Shown piece by piece: positions 1 to 11,810 of a stretch of DNA of 64,000 nt. Location of the stretch: the NCBI GenBank assembly GCA_050084515.1, contig CM114271.1, positions 20,026,001 through 20,090,000 of the forward strand, read 5' to 3'. Position 1 is the first letter of the stretch. Every line of letters begins with the position of its first letter. The position numbers were made by a program, and so were the translations under genes. The DNA comes from Blasia pusilla. Lineage: Eukaryota; Marchantiophyta; Marchantiopsida; Blasiales. The notes below the pieces were generated by a model. The model saw only the letters and a list, made by a program, of their open reading frames with translations. It had not been told where the DNA came from and made no database searches.

Positions 1-1706
1 CTTTTTGTCACCATAAGTGCTTATATATGAGAATTTTCTACTTATGCCACCAAATAACAAGGATTTAGGGTTTAGGGTTTAGTGCCGTCTTTGTCCACAT
101 GGCGCTTCAAATAACAAGCGCTTAAAACTCATAAGTCACTAGCCCCTTTTATGAATAGTTGGAGACTTGCAAAGGGAAATAGACAAATCACTTGTTTATT
201 TATTAGTTTCGTGATGAGTTTCAACATTGGTAATGATGAGCTCTCTTCGAGAAGCCAAAGTGTTGGATGAATTCTTTGGTCCTTTTGGGATATTACTTTG
301 CATTGGAAAGGGTGATAAAACCCCAATCCTGGCCATGTGGACAAGGATGAATTCTCTCATGCACTCAATCAACTAAGGCCTTTTCGCGTCTAAACGCATA
401 ACCACAAAAGAAGTTACTCATTTACCTTATGATCGATGAATGAATTGTTTGTTTATGCATTTTTCAAAGGAAACTTGATTCGCTTCAATTTCCATGGCAA
501 TCTAGAGCACTCGTTGATCAAAGAGGCCTTTTTCTGGTTGAAAAAATGTGAATTTTTTTCGATTCCTCAAAACTTGGAAAAAAAAAATAGTGACTAATGT
601 CATAAATTAAAAAATTTGAATCATTCAAATCAAAGGGAGAATCATTGTATTCAACATTGTAAGAAAATGATCACATGAAAGGGGCCTTGTTCTTCCACAT
701 TGCAACATTCTATGAAAGATTTCCATTTGAGTCATAAGGAAGCCCTTTGAGTAGTGCTAACATGATTACTTAAAGTCTTGGATTCTCAATTCCTATGAAA
801 AAGGATAATAAAAATGTCTTATACTACCAAATAAGTACCTACTCAGGAATTTAGGCTTCTTATTAGTAATTTGGGATTATTGCAAAAAGTCTTCATCGTT
901 AAGAGAAGATTTTGCCCTCTTTCACTTGACATAAAGTTTTACCATTCGAATTTGATCTCAACATACGTCTTTATTGATTTTAATTGGTTGAAATTCTAGA
1001 GCATTTTTTGTGAAACCTTATGTCTTAAATGGATGATTTCTTATTGATTGAGATTTTTCAATGAAAGTTATTTTAGAGAGATTGCATGTTTATTCTACAT
1101 TTTTCCATATATATATATGAAATGTCATCTATAAAGGAAAGAAGAAAAGAGAAGATAGAAAAAAGGAAAAAAACCAAATTGAATTTAGTCTACTTAATTC
1201 AAATTGAAAACTAGTGAAACCTCTTCGAGCTATGGAATTGACATCTAGAAATGTACCGGACGAAAATACTCATGATTGATTGTCAATAAATTGATTGGCT
1301 TTTCAATACTTTTACTTATATAACATTGCTACAACTACTTGTTGCAATGCCATATATACACGGGATAATAGCACACGACTGTTAGATTTTGGATAAAAGA
1401 AAGAAAGAAAGAAAGAAATATTATTATATTATATGTAAAGACAAAGGTTTCACATATGACAATCATTCATTTTTTTAACTTAGCAAAATATCCAAATGGA
1501 AACATTTAAGGAAAAATTTCCGTCATCACAATTGTCTCACCAAAAATATCCAACCATAATTTTTTTTCACATAAATCACTATTTTTGAAAATCTCCTTAA
1601 TTTGAAAAGAATAAGAGTAGAGTTTCTTCGCCCAGAAGTTTTTCCTAGAAAAAAAATCTTTCCTATACACTTACTAGGACTTTTCTCCAAACACATTGAC
1701 TGAAAA
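1..1706. other. AT-rich intergenic DNA
   Basis: No open frame here resembles a protein I know. Short features seen are two complete plus one partial TTTAGGG plant-telomere heptamer at 64-82 and a GAAA simple repeat at about 1397-1419. The rest is AT-rich unique-looking sequence. Confidence 0.6.
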
Positions 1707-1763
1707 ATGAAATGAAAAATATTTGGAGACTGAAAACTGGTCTCCAAATATTTTTCATTTCAT
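1707..1763. repeat. Perfect fold-back palindrome (24-bp arms, 9-nt loop)
   Basis: Bases 1707-1730 are the exact reverse complement of 1740-1763, separated by nine bases. The arm is AT-rich. It lies in non-coding DNA with no recognisable transposon ends. It could be a local inverted duplication, a small hairpin RNA source or a MITE relic. Confidence 0.9.
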
Positions 1764-2510
1764 ATTCATGGGTCTTTTTATTTCATTATCATTTTTGTAA
1801 CTTCATCCCTTAGACCAATTGTTTTCCAGCAAGTGTGGGATATATTGATATTCCAATCCATGGCATCCCATTTTAATTACTCCCATGATGTGCACCACTA
1901 GTAAAAGAGATTGAAAACACAAAATACCGAACCAAAATACAAGACATAGAAATAAACAAAAGAAATTGAAAACACAAATTGACGCATAGAAATCGGGACC
2001 AACGAAAACAACAAGAAACCCTAAAAGAAAGAACCCTCCGAATGTCCACACATACACACACGAAACGAAGGAAAGAAACTGAAAGCGCACCAATAGAAAC
2101 GGGACTGAAACAAAAGAAAAAAAAGTAGAAGAAGAAGAAGAAGAAGAATTAACAAACCCTTGAAACAATAGGGAACGAAAACAGTCGTCCGAATCTCCAT
2201 AGGGAGGAAAGTGCAGGAGTCCGGTCATGATGATCACGGGCACTGCCACTCCGAATCTCGGGTCATCCGCGCAAGTCAAGTCCACAGAAGTGGACTGAAG
2301 TGAGCGAGAGAGAGGGGGGGAGAAGGAGAAGGAGGAGCCCCACAGCTTTTGCGGGAGAGGGAGAGGGAGAAAGGACGAAGAAGAAGAGGAGGAAGGGAAG
2401 AGGTTTGGGAGAATTGGTAGTTTCTGCTGTTGGGAGGCGTGTGAGGTGCTCGGGCTGACGATGGAGTGGATGATAAGGTGCCTGCGGGTGCTCCGCAGAG
2501 GATGCAACAT
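1764..2510. other. Flank upstream of EXO70, possible divergent transcript
   Basis: The minus strand is open from 2510 to 1803 (235 codons), but the translation is low-complexity (serine runs from a GAA repeat at about 2127-2150) and then a hydrophobic stretch. I see no known domain. A divergent 5' exon sharing the GC-rich promoter with EXO70 is possible but not supported by homology. Confidence 0.3.
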
Positions 2511-3494
<984 letters not shown>

Positions 3495-5564
3495 ATGGGG
3501 CTGGACAGTGTAGGACGATCCGTAGTGAATTCAGCCGATGCTGCCGGGTATATGGTCGACGTGAGGAGCTCCCTGGTGCAAACTCTGGGGAAGGCCAAAG
3601 AGATGGCCTTGTCCATCGACAAATCCCATCACAGACTCCAGCACATCGTAGACAGTCTGCCTGCTCTGGAAGCGGCCATGAAACCGCTGCAGGCCCAAAC
3701 CCTCCTGGTGACAGCCCTCGGAGTGAAAATCAATCGGGCCGTGGAGCCTGCCGAGAAGGTTCTCGAGACATTTGAGGTCGTCCACGGCCTAGAGCGCGTT
3801 CTCAAGGGCGATCCACCGACGGATTTCTCGGAGTATCTGGCATCTTTGTCTCAACTGGAAGAAGCCATCGACTACCTGTCCCGCAACTGCGTGAACGCAG
3901 TCCAATCGATAAACGACGCTGTGACTTTTCTGGCCAACAGCAAAATAGCCGACAAATACCGAATGTACAGATTAAATGAAAGACTAGCCAGTGTGTTACA
4001 GGATCTTAAGAAGGTGGAAGGAGATGCGTATGATATGGGTCTTCTCAAGATCGCCCTCACCAAGCTCGAGTCGGAATTCAAGAGGATCTTGCAGGCGAAC
4101 ACGACGCCCGTGAACTTGCCCGATGTCGTCCCGGTGGAAGAGCCGCCGCCGGATCCCCCCCGTGACGAAGAACCCGGCTCGCAGCGGAACGTCATTCCCA
4201 TTCTTCCTCCGCAGGCATCCGATCAGCTGCAGACGATCGTCGAAAGGCTGAATTTCCACTCGTGCGCGGACAATGCCATGGAGATCTACAGGGACTCGCG
4301 GTTGGTGGCAGTGAAAGAGAGCTTGCGTAGTTTACAGCCGGATTATTTGGAGTACTCGACCTCGGAAAAGATCGACAAGCTGGCGTGGGAGGATCTCGAG
4401 GGTATGATAGGCTTCTGGGTTCAGCACATCGGAGTAGCTTGTAAAATATTGTTCAAAAGTGAGCGTAGAGTATTCGCCAGAGTTTTCAGCTCGGTCGAGA
4501 AAGGCAGGTGGATTGTGTGTTGGGGGAAATTGGCTCAAGCGGGTTTCCGTCCGTTTCTAGCAGTCGGAGAAAGCGTGGTGCAGAGTGAGGCGGCTCCGGC
4601 GAAGCTGTTCAAACTGCTGGATATGTATGAAGCCATGGAGGATCTGTTGCCCAGCATTTTTGAGGTGTTCGAGGGTGCGGATTCGGGCTGTGGAGAAATC
4701 AGGGTTCGGGCCAGAGAACTGCAAAAGAAGATCGTGCACAGAGCGAGCGCGACCTTTCTCCGGTTCGGACGAGATGTCGAGAACGGCAGCGGCGATTCCC
4801 CTGTCACCGGAGAACGCTCGCGTCTGTGCAGCTATGTGGTCAATTACCTCAAGTATTTGGTGAGCGACTTCTACGGACCGATCATGTCAAAAGTAATGAG
4901 GATCCAGCAGAACAGCGACGCGAAAGAGGAAGCAGCACAAATAGACGACTCATGCCTCGCGCGAGGGCTTGTACTGATGATGGAATCGCTGGAGCGGCAC
5001 CTGTTGAAACAGGCCAAGGCCTACGAAGACACTTCTCTCGGTCACATTTTCATGATGAACAATCTGTGGTATATCGTGAGCCGTGCAAGGGAATGTGAGC
5101 TTGGACCTCTGCTGGGCGATACCTGGATCAAGGACATCACGGTGAAGGTGAAGCAGCACACTCTCGATTATCAGAGGCAAACGTGGGGCAAAATATTGGC
5201 CCATCTTACCAGAGATGGACTCAACGTATCCAGTGGGGGAAGGGGAGCTGTGCGTGATCTTGCACGCCAAAGATTGAAGAACTTCACATCCAGTTTCGAA
5301 GAGACCTTACAGAAGCATCTCAGGTGGTGCATAACGGAAAACGAACTGAGAGAAGGGACCGTTTTTGCAGTAATGCAGGCTGTGGTTCCTGCTTACCGAA
5401 GCTATACTCAGACGTACAGGGGCCTGCTGGATGGAGGCAACAGCGTCAAATATATGAAGTATTCGCCAGAAGAAATAGAGCAAAAGATAGAGAATTTATT
5501 CACGCCTAGAGTTCAGGATAATAGACGCAACGGAACAACTGGTAATCCTCAACCTTCAACCTAA
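3495..5564 (+). CDS. EXO70: Exocyst subunit EXO70, EXO70.3 (G/I-like) clade
   Basis: This is an intronless 689-codon gene. EXO70 is the exocyst subunit that, with SEC3, tethers secretory vesicles to the plasma membrane by binding phosphoinositides. Residues about 30-220 match the helical N-terminal part of plant EXO70G-type proteins, with blocks such as LPALEAAMKPLQAQ, KINRAVEPAEKVLE and LLKIALTKLESEFKRIL. Residues 210-235 form a proline- and acid-rich linker. The C-terminal Exo70 fold follows from about residue 250, with the hallmark KLFKLLDMYEAMEDLLP near residue 370 and a basic C-terminal half (VKVKQHTLDYQRQ). The length is normal for plants. The lack of introns agrees with the EXO70.2/EXO70.3 groups, since EXO70.1 (A) genes have many introns. 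I took the first ATG that precedes the conserved helices. The family is sure and the clade is probable. Confidence 0.93.
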   Translation: MGLDSVGRSVVNSADAAGYMVDVRSSLVQTLGKAKEMALSIDKSHHRLQHIVDSLPALEAAMKPLQAQTLLVTALGVKINRAVEPAEKVLETFEVVHGLERVLKGDPPTDFSEYLASLSQLEEAIDYLSRNCVNAVQSINDAVTFLANSKIADKYRMYRLNERLASVLQDLKKVEGDAYDMGLLKIALTKLESEFKRILQANTTPVNLPDVVPVEEPPPDPPRDEEPGSQRNVIPILPPQASDQLQTIVERLNFHSCADNAMEIYRDSRLVAVKESLRSLQPDYLEYSTSEKIDKLAWEDLEGMIGFWVQHIGVACKILFKSERRVFARVFSSVEKGRWIVCWGKLAQAGFRPFLAVGESVVQSEAAPAKLFKLLDMYEAMEDLLPSIFEVFEGADSGCGEIRVRARELQKKIVHRASATFLRFGRDVENGSGDSPVTGERSRLCSYVVNYLKYLVSDFYGPIMSKVMRIQQNSDAKEEAAQIDDSCLARGLVLMMESLERHLLKQAKAYEDTSLGHIFMMNNLWYIVSRARECELGPLLGDTWIKDITVKVKQHTLDYQRQTWGKILAHLTRDGLNVSSGGRGAVRDLARQRLKNFTSSFEETLQKHLRWCITENELREGTVFAVMQAVVPAYRSYTQTYRGLLDGGNSVKYMKYSPEEIEQKIENLFTPRVQDNRRNGTTGNPQPST

Positions 5565-6611
5565 TGCTACCTACTCTTGCCATGAATTGATTTGCTGTCT
5601 TCGACCTTCTCCCAGTGTCTGCATTAATGCCTACACTTGCTCTGTGGATCCAAGTTTCACTGTCCGAAATACATGCATTTGCAGCCCGAATGAGGATCAC
5701 GATTTACTGTTTATGCATTCCATTGTCTTGTTCGCTTGTGGATTTTGTGACAGTGATCCCTCATGAAAATACCGTCATGCAGACTATTGCATACCACAGC
5801 TGGATTGAAACTTTAACTGTACCTGTTGCTCTCGATGTAATTTCCTGTTCCCACAATGTCTGCTTTGGTTGATTATTTATAAGCGTTTACCTGTCGCTGC
5901 TTTCTTGCTCTCTCTGAAAGTGTCTTGCTTCGTCCTCCCAGGACATGGGCCCTAAGGTCTCGAGATGTGGCAGGCAGTTCCAATGAGTGATAATCTTTAT
6001 GTAAGTGGCTCACTTGAAATGTAAACTCTAAAAGACCTTACATGGCACCATGGGGCAAGAATGGAAGCAGACTCTCCCAGAGACACAGCGAGCACTCCAA
6101 CTGCAAGAAACATCATATGTGAAGAAACACCTATGAGATGGATTTCTGATTGACAATTTGGTGAAACAGATTGGATAGTTAGAACTGGTGCACCACTGTC
6201 CCATGATGTCCTGCTGGTGAGTAAGATGGTGTGGATCGCAAACTGGTGTAGGCCAACAGCCTTATTAATTCTACATGAATCCTGAATGGAATCCACGGCG
6301 CCCACAAAATGCTACAAACTCAGACAGATTCCCTACCTCAGCAGCAGGGTAGTCCAGCATACAAATGCCTTAGTAGCATCAAACAGCACGGTGTTTAGGT
6401 TTTTCCTCAATTGGATCTTGGCATCTAGTAGTGTAGCCACAGAGTATCCTGTTTACAAAGTTTACAAATTATCCTGTTTTTGCTTAAAATTGGAATCCCT
6501 CCCTAGCTTTACCTGTAAATAAAGGAAATGGTGACTGGAAATGTCCTGTAGCCCTTTGGCTTTGTAGATGATCAAATTTCTCCAAGTGGATTGAATTCTC
6601 TCACTTGCTCA

Positions 6612-6614
<3 letters not shown>
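5565..6614. other. 3' flank of EXO70
   Basis: Probably the 3' untranslated region followed by intergenic sequence. AATAAA-like signals occur (for example near 6519), but I cannot choose a polyadenylation site. I see no protein or RNA gene. Confidence 0.45.
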
Positions 6615-6669
<55 letters not shown>

Positions 6670-6729
6670 CAACCACCGGGGCACGGGGTCTATGGTCGCA
6701 AGGCTACGACAGGCACTACTTAATGAGTA

Positions 6730-6778
<49 letters not shown>

Positions 6779-7038
6779 CGGCCCATCTTTCACGGTCCAA
6801 CCAGGGTGTGGGGCCTATGGTCGCAAGGCTACAACAGGCACTACCTAATGAGTACAGTCTCACTGGCCCATCTATCATAGCACCATCCAACCCGGGTGTG
6901 GGGTCTATGGTCTCAGTTGGCTCTCTCTCTCATATGGTACCTTCTTCACTTCTTCCTCTCTCTACACTCATCCCAGTTCCAAGCACCATCCAACCAGGGT
7001 GCGGGGTCGCAAGCTACTACAGGCACTACTTAATGAGT

Positions 7039-7111
<73 letters not shown>

Positions 7112-7345
7112 GCACCGACCAACCAGGTTGCGGGGTCTATGGTCACAAGGCGACGACAGCACTACTTAATGAGTACAGTCTCTCACTCACCCATCAAATG
7201 GTACCCTCTGCATTTCTTACTCTGTGTGCATCCATTACTGCAGGGTCTATGAAGGAATGAATTAGTTCATTCCTACATTCTCTGTCCAAAGAATCTATGA
7301 TCTCACTGCTACAACAGGCCATACTGAATGAGTATAGTCTCTGTC
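6615..7345. repeat. Compound repeat: (CT)n tracts alternating with a 50-60 bp unit
   Basis: Three long CT microsatellites (6615-6666, 6732-6774, 7043-7108) alternate with copies of a unit containing CAACCAGGGTGCGGGGTC, TATGGTCGCAAGGC and CACTACTTAATGAGTACAG. Copies lie at about 6670-6732, 6795-6862, 6886-6910 (partial), 6990-7043, 7109-7182 and 7285-7345, and a decayed copy lies at about 8172-8215. Each full unit leads into a CT run, so the microsatellite seems to be amplified together with the unit. Confidence 0.85.
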
Positions 7346-8407
7346 AAGTCCCGTGCCAGCTTCTCCATTAACAGCCAAGATGGGTGCACGGTAAGACAAA
7401 GTTGAAATGACGGAGCAGCTCCAGGAACTGCCTCCCCACTTATCATCCCAAAGGCTGGATGGAGGTGACAGCGACGCAGAAGAGACTGGTGAAGCAAGCA
7501 AAAATTATGGAATGGAAAGCTTCAGCAGCTTGTAAACCCTCCTAGTGGACCTGACTTGTGGGAGCAAGAGAGGATGGCTTTTGTGACTGTAGTAAACAAA
7601 GCGATGGAAGGAATGTCACAGAAGCACAGTATCGACGGAGTCACCAAGAAATCAAACCCTTCTTCACTCGCTGCATCTCCCAAGCAAGGAGGCCTCAAGA
7701 TCTGTCTTAAGGGAGCTTGCTCTTTGGATACATCACTGATGTACAAGATCAGGTCTCGGGCTGTTTGCCTGAACCATAGAAGTAGGACGGGAATGCAATC
7801 AAAATCCTCCACTGTCTGAAAATGCGGATGAGACTGCAGCCAACTCACACTGCCTGCTCACGCGCAAAAATTTCAATTGGGAAGAACTGCACTTCATTCC
7901 GAAATTGCTGGCCTTGTCTCCACCAGAGCTCTTCTCCTCTTCTACAGTAAATTGGATAAATCGCCTACAGCTTTTACACTCACTGGTAGATCTTATGAGG
8001 TCTTAGTTAAGATTTGTCCAATTGCGATGTGAAAAAAATACTTCGGCTTAAACCTGAAAGCTCAGCACTAACACCCTGTTTGGTATAGGTCACAGTATAT
8101 GATAGAGCCTCTCATTCACCACTTTTTTCTCTGTTTCATCATTCTGCACCCATCCCATTTAGTAGCACTATTCAACCAGGGGAAGGAATCTATGGTCAAA
8201 CAAGGCAGCTACGTCGTTAGCCCAGTCTCCTGTGATAGATCTCAGGCAAGCCTATGAGATCATCTCTAATAGTATAGTCAGATTTGTGCACCTATTTGCT
8301 TCTGTACCTGTAGCTTCATCTTAGCTGTTGAGAGCTGTGCCTCGCTCACATGGATCCAGTCAGATGTGAAGCTGTTTAATTTATGGTACAAAGCACTCAA
8401 TGGTTGT
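7346..8407. other. Intergenic DNA without a recognised gene
   Basis: A plus-strand open stretch at 7556-7819 (87 codons) has no recognisable domain. A worn copy of the repeat unit from the preceding block is at about 8172-8215. I see nothing else. Confidence 0.4.
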
Positions 8408-8777
8408 CTTCTCACATTGATCTTGAGCATTAGTGTACAGATTCGTTCGGTCTTTCAGCTGCCTACACCAAGGCAGGTGAGACTCCCAGTCCTGCATTCG
8501 AAGGAAGTCCGAATGACATTTGGGAATGGTGCCTCTTTTCTCGTGTGTACTGACCAGTATGAAGCATCACTGCTGAACCCCTAAATGCTTGGCTTCTCAC
8601 CTTGATTATGATCATTAGTGTACAAATTCATTCGGTCTTCCTCCTGTCTATACCGAGGCAGGTGGGACTCGGCCAGTCCTGGGTTCGAATGAAGTCCGAC
8701 TGACATTTGGGAGTGGTGCCTCTTTTCCCGTGTGTACTGACCCACCAGTGTGAAGCATCACTAGGAGCATGCATCAC
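8408..8777. repeat. Tandem duplication, period 185 bp
   Basis: The sequence from 8408 is repeated from 8593 at roughly 85 percent identity. Shared stretches include GTGCCTCTTTTC and GTGTGTACTGACC. The second copy holds GGTTCGAATGA, which resembles a tRNA B box, but no tRNA-like fold or A box is convincing. It may be a SINE fragment or a simple local duplication. Confidence 0.85.
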
Positions 8778-9408
8778 TGATGAACCCCTGAATCCGACTG
8801 TCAGTAGTTGTACAGCCCCGCTAGGAGCCATGGACACCGTCATCTCACGCAGACATGGAGCTTGGTCATTTCGAAGCAAGGTTCTTGGCCATTAGTGGCG
8901 TCGAAGCTCCTTAGCAGAAGTTCTGTTGCTTGCGATCGGATTGACTATTGCCAGCAGCTAGGGCCCGGGCTGTTTGACTAACTCCTGCTGTGGAGGGATT
9001 TTTGAGGACGGCAGTCGTTGCTTCTGGGGAATGTGCAGTTCATGTCGTATTCCACACGTCCACGGAATGATGAGTCGCTCCTGTGTTCGTGCTCGTCACG
9101 AGTTTTGATAGGGCAGGCCTCTGTAGTTGTGTTTCTGCAAGAATTTTTCAATCCCAATGCTTGAGGGTTCTGAATTTGACTTTCTTCTTAGAAGGTGCAT
9201 CGGTTGCACCACAGAACCCATTTCAATCATGACATTGCAGAGTCTCGAGATCGTCTACAGCAAAGTAGAATCGCTGTGACTGGTGTGTCGCGGGAATTTA
9301 CCTCTGGCAATTGTGGAAGTTCCTGGATTTGATTCCTCCCTCATCCAGTCGCTCCTTCACTACTGCATATGAATCTTTGTGGGGGTTCATCGGTTGGATT
9401 GAATGTTT
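8778..9408. other. Intergenic DNA, nothing recognised
   Basis: Mixed-composition sequence with no long open frame, repeat or RNA that I can identify. Confidence 0.5.
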
Positions 9409-9473
9409 GGCGTGGCGTGGCGTGGCGATGCGAGGCGAGGCAAGGCGTGGTGTGGTGTGGTGTGGTGTGGCGT
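9409..9473. repeat. GGCGT/GGTGT pentanucleotide minisatellite
   Basis: About 13 units of a five-base repeat drifting from GGCGT through GGCGA to GGTGT. It is strongly G-biased on the plus strand. The paired open frames on both strands across it are products of the repeat. Confidence 0.9.
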
Positions 9474-10685
9474 CTTGTTCTGCAAGCTCTTTCTTCACTA
9501 AGACTTTCTTTCTTTCTTTTACTACATGTGTACTAGTCAAAGGGCAGAGAATCCGTGGCTTCATCTTCTGCAAATGGTTGCGTAGAGTCCTTGCCTGTGT
9601 CTGAGCAGCGGGGATGAGAGCCGGCTACGAATTTGTCCTCCGATTTTCAGGCCCAGGTCCCATGGAGCTCCATGCGTCGGTCGGCGTAGTACTCTCCTCA
9701 TCTGGAGTCTCCCGATATGAAGACTACCTCCCCAACCTCCCCCGCATCAGGAGAGGTGGCTGTGCGCGGTGGAAATCGCCGTGGATTTCCACAGGGCATA
9801 GCGGCGCTCCAGCCGGGAACGGGACCGAATCCTGTCAGTGCGAGGATCCCAAAAAGAACTTCTCCTTCTGCTGTTCGCTCGCCAATTCCCTTCTCTGGAT
9901 GCTTTCGGCTGAGATTCCTGATTTCTTTAGGATTGGACGGATGGACCTCGTCCTCGGCTCTCGCTTGCTTGATTGCTTGCTTGCATGCGAGGAACGGAGA
10001 GAAAGTGGAGGTGTTCCCCCCCCCCATCCCTCCCTCTCTCTCCGGCCCAATGTTAGCGCGACGACATTCTCTACGCCGGAGGGGCGTCGAGAATGTCGTG
10101 GGGTTCCAGCGCGCACGGGGGAGGGGGCGCCGTTTCCATCAGCACGAATCCGCTCGTCCTCCATTCTTGCTTGCCGCCATGGATGGTAGCGCCATGTAAT
10201 CCGCCCGCTCTGCAATACAGATGTGAAGAACTCGCAGTCTCTGGCGCCGACCTCCGCGTGTGCATTGCACTCCCTTTGCTTTGTTTTTGCGTCCCTTCTA
10301 TTTCTGCTCTCCATCGCGATTTTCTGTGCACACCCCACCCCTTCCATTCCTGCTCTCAATCCGGAATTCCCGTGCCGCTTCCATTTCCGCTCTCGCTCGC
10401 GAATTTCTGTCTGCCTGTGTCTCGTTCCGCCGTCGGTCTCGATTTCCGTGTCAATTGCTTTTGCTTTCTTGCGCACGCCGCGTCCTCACCATCCCGTTCG
10501 CTCGCTCGCCTCAGCGGTCGAGTGGTGGAAGGCCATTTCTATGTGGGGATGGCGGTCTCTGCTCCGATTCGCGAGCGGTGAGAAGCGGAAAGGAAAGCGT
10601 TGCGATGGGAGCGAAGTGGAGGGAGGAGGAAGGAATGAAGGCTCGTGGGCGGTCGTATATAGTATTAGCATTATTATTGTTATTA
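9474..10685. other. GC-rich block with several overlapping open frames
   Basis: This stretch of about 1 kb is GC- and CpG-rich like the promoter zones of the confirmed genes. Open frames of 160-213 codons occur on both strands (for example 9614-10189 plus and 9835-10476 minus), but none looks like a known protein and they overlap each other, as expected when stops are scarce. An imperfect fold-back with 17-bp arms lies at 10061-10099. It could be a promoter or first-exon region of an unrecognised transcript. Confidence 0.4.
10061..10099. repeat. Fold-back palindrome (17-bp arms, one mismatch, 5-nt loop)
   Basis: Bases 10061-10077 pair with 10083-10099 with a single mismatch across a GGAGG loop. 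It lies inside the GC-rich block and is one of several such structures in the window. Confidence 0.85.
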
Positions 10686-10689
10686 TTAT

Positions 10690-11810
10690 GCTTTCCTTGC
10701 GAGTTCTGTTGGGGGCTTATTATGCTTTGCTTGTGGGTTCAGATGGGGCTTATTATGTTTTTCTTGTGAGTTTCTTGGGGGCTTATTATGCTTTGCTTGT
10801 GGGTTCTGTTGGGGTCTTATTATGCTCTGCTTGTGAGTTTCTTGGGGGCTTATAGTGCTTTGGCTGTGGGTTCTGTTAGGGGCTTATTATGCTCTGCCTG
10901 TGAGTTTCTTGGGGTCTTATAACGCTTTGCTTGTGGGTTCTGTTGGGGGCTTATTATGATCCAAAGGCTTGTGGGTTGACATGGGGGCGGATTATGCTTT
11001 GTTTGAGTTTCTTGGGGGCTTGTTATGCCTTGCTTGTGAGTTTCTTGGGGGCTTATTATGTTTAAAAGGCTTGTAGGTTGACATGGGGCGAATTATGCTT
11101 TGTTTGAGTTTATGGGGGGCTTGTTATGCCTTGCTTGAGGGTTGGATTAGGGGAGTATTTTGCTTTGCTTGTGAGTTCTTAAGGGGGCTTATTTTGCTTT
11201 GCTTGGGGATTTTGTTTTTTTTGTTTTGCTTTGCTAGTGAGTTCTGTTGGAGGCTTATTACGATTTGTTTGTGGGTTCTATATGGGGGGTTTATGATGCT
11301 TTGCTTGTCAAACTTATCCCTTTTGAATTCTATTGGGGGTTTAGTTTAGTCTCCTTATGAGTTCTATAAGAGGATTATAATGGTTTGCTTGTCGGTTCTA
11401 TTGGGTGTTTATTATGCTTTGCTTGTGAGCTCTATTGGCGGCTTATTATGGTTTGTGTGTGGGTTCTATATATAGGGGGTTCATTATGCTTTGCTCTTGG
11501 GTTTGATAAGGGGTTTATTGTGCTTAGCTTGTCGGTTCTATAGGATGTTTTAATGCTTTGCTTGTGATTTCTTAAGGGGTATTATTAGGCTCGCTTTGTG
11601 AGTTATGTTGGGAGATTATATGTGCGTCCTATAGGGGGCTTATTATACTATGCGTTCAAGTTCTAGTGGTCATTCATTTTACTGTGCGTGTGAGTATTGG
11701 GGATTCATTATGCTTTGCTTGTGACTTCTATAGGGGGTTTATTTTGCTTTGCTAATGAGTTCTGGATGTGGCTTATTTTGCTTTGCTTGTGAGTTCTATA
11801 TGGGGCCATG
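10690..11810. repeat. Degenerate minisatellite of about 30-37 bp units with dimer pattern
   Basis: Roughly thirty copies of a unit of the type GGGGCTTATTATGCTTTGC followed by TTGTGAGTTCT. In the first 400 bases two forms alternate, one ending GGGTTCTGTTG and one ending GAGTTTCTTG, so the higher-order period is about 65-70 bp. Copies decay toward 11.8 kb. No transposon termini are seen. The array is strongly strand-asymmetric, G/T-rich on plus. Confidence 0.9.

Noticed and set aside
64-82. Chromosome end or telomere
   Set aside because: Only two full TTTAGGG units are present inside unique sequence; at most this is an interstitial relic.
9614-10855. Protein-coding gene in the GC-rich block
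   Set aside because: Frames overlap on both strands, none resembles a known protein, and splice structure cannot be supported.
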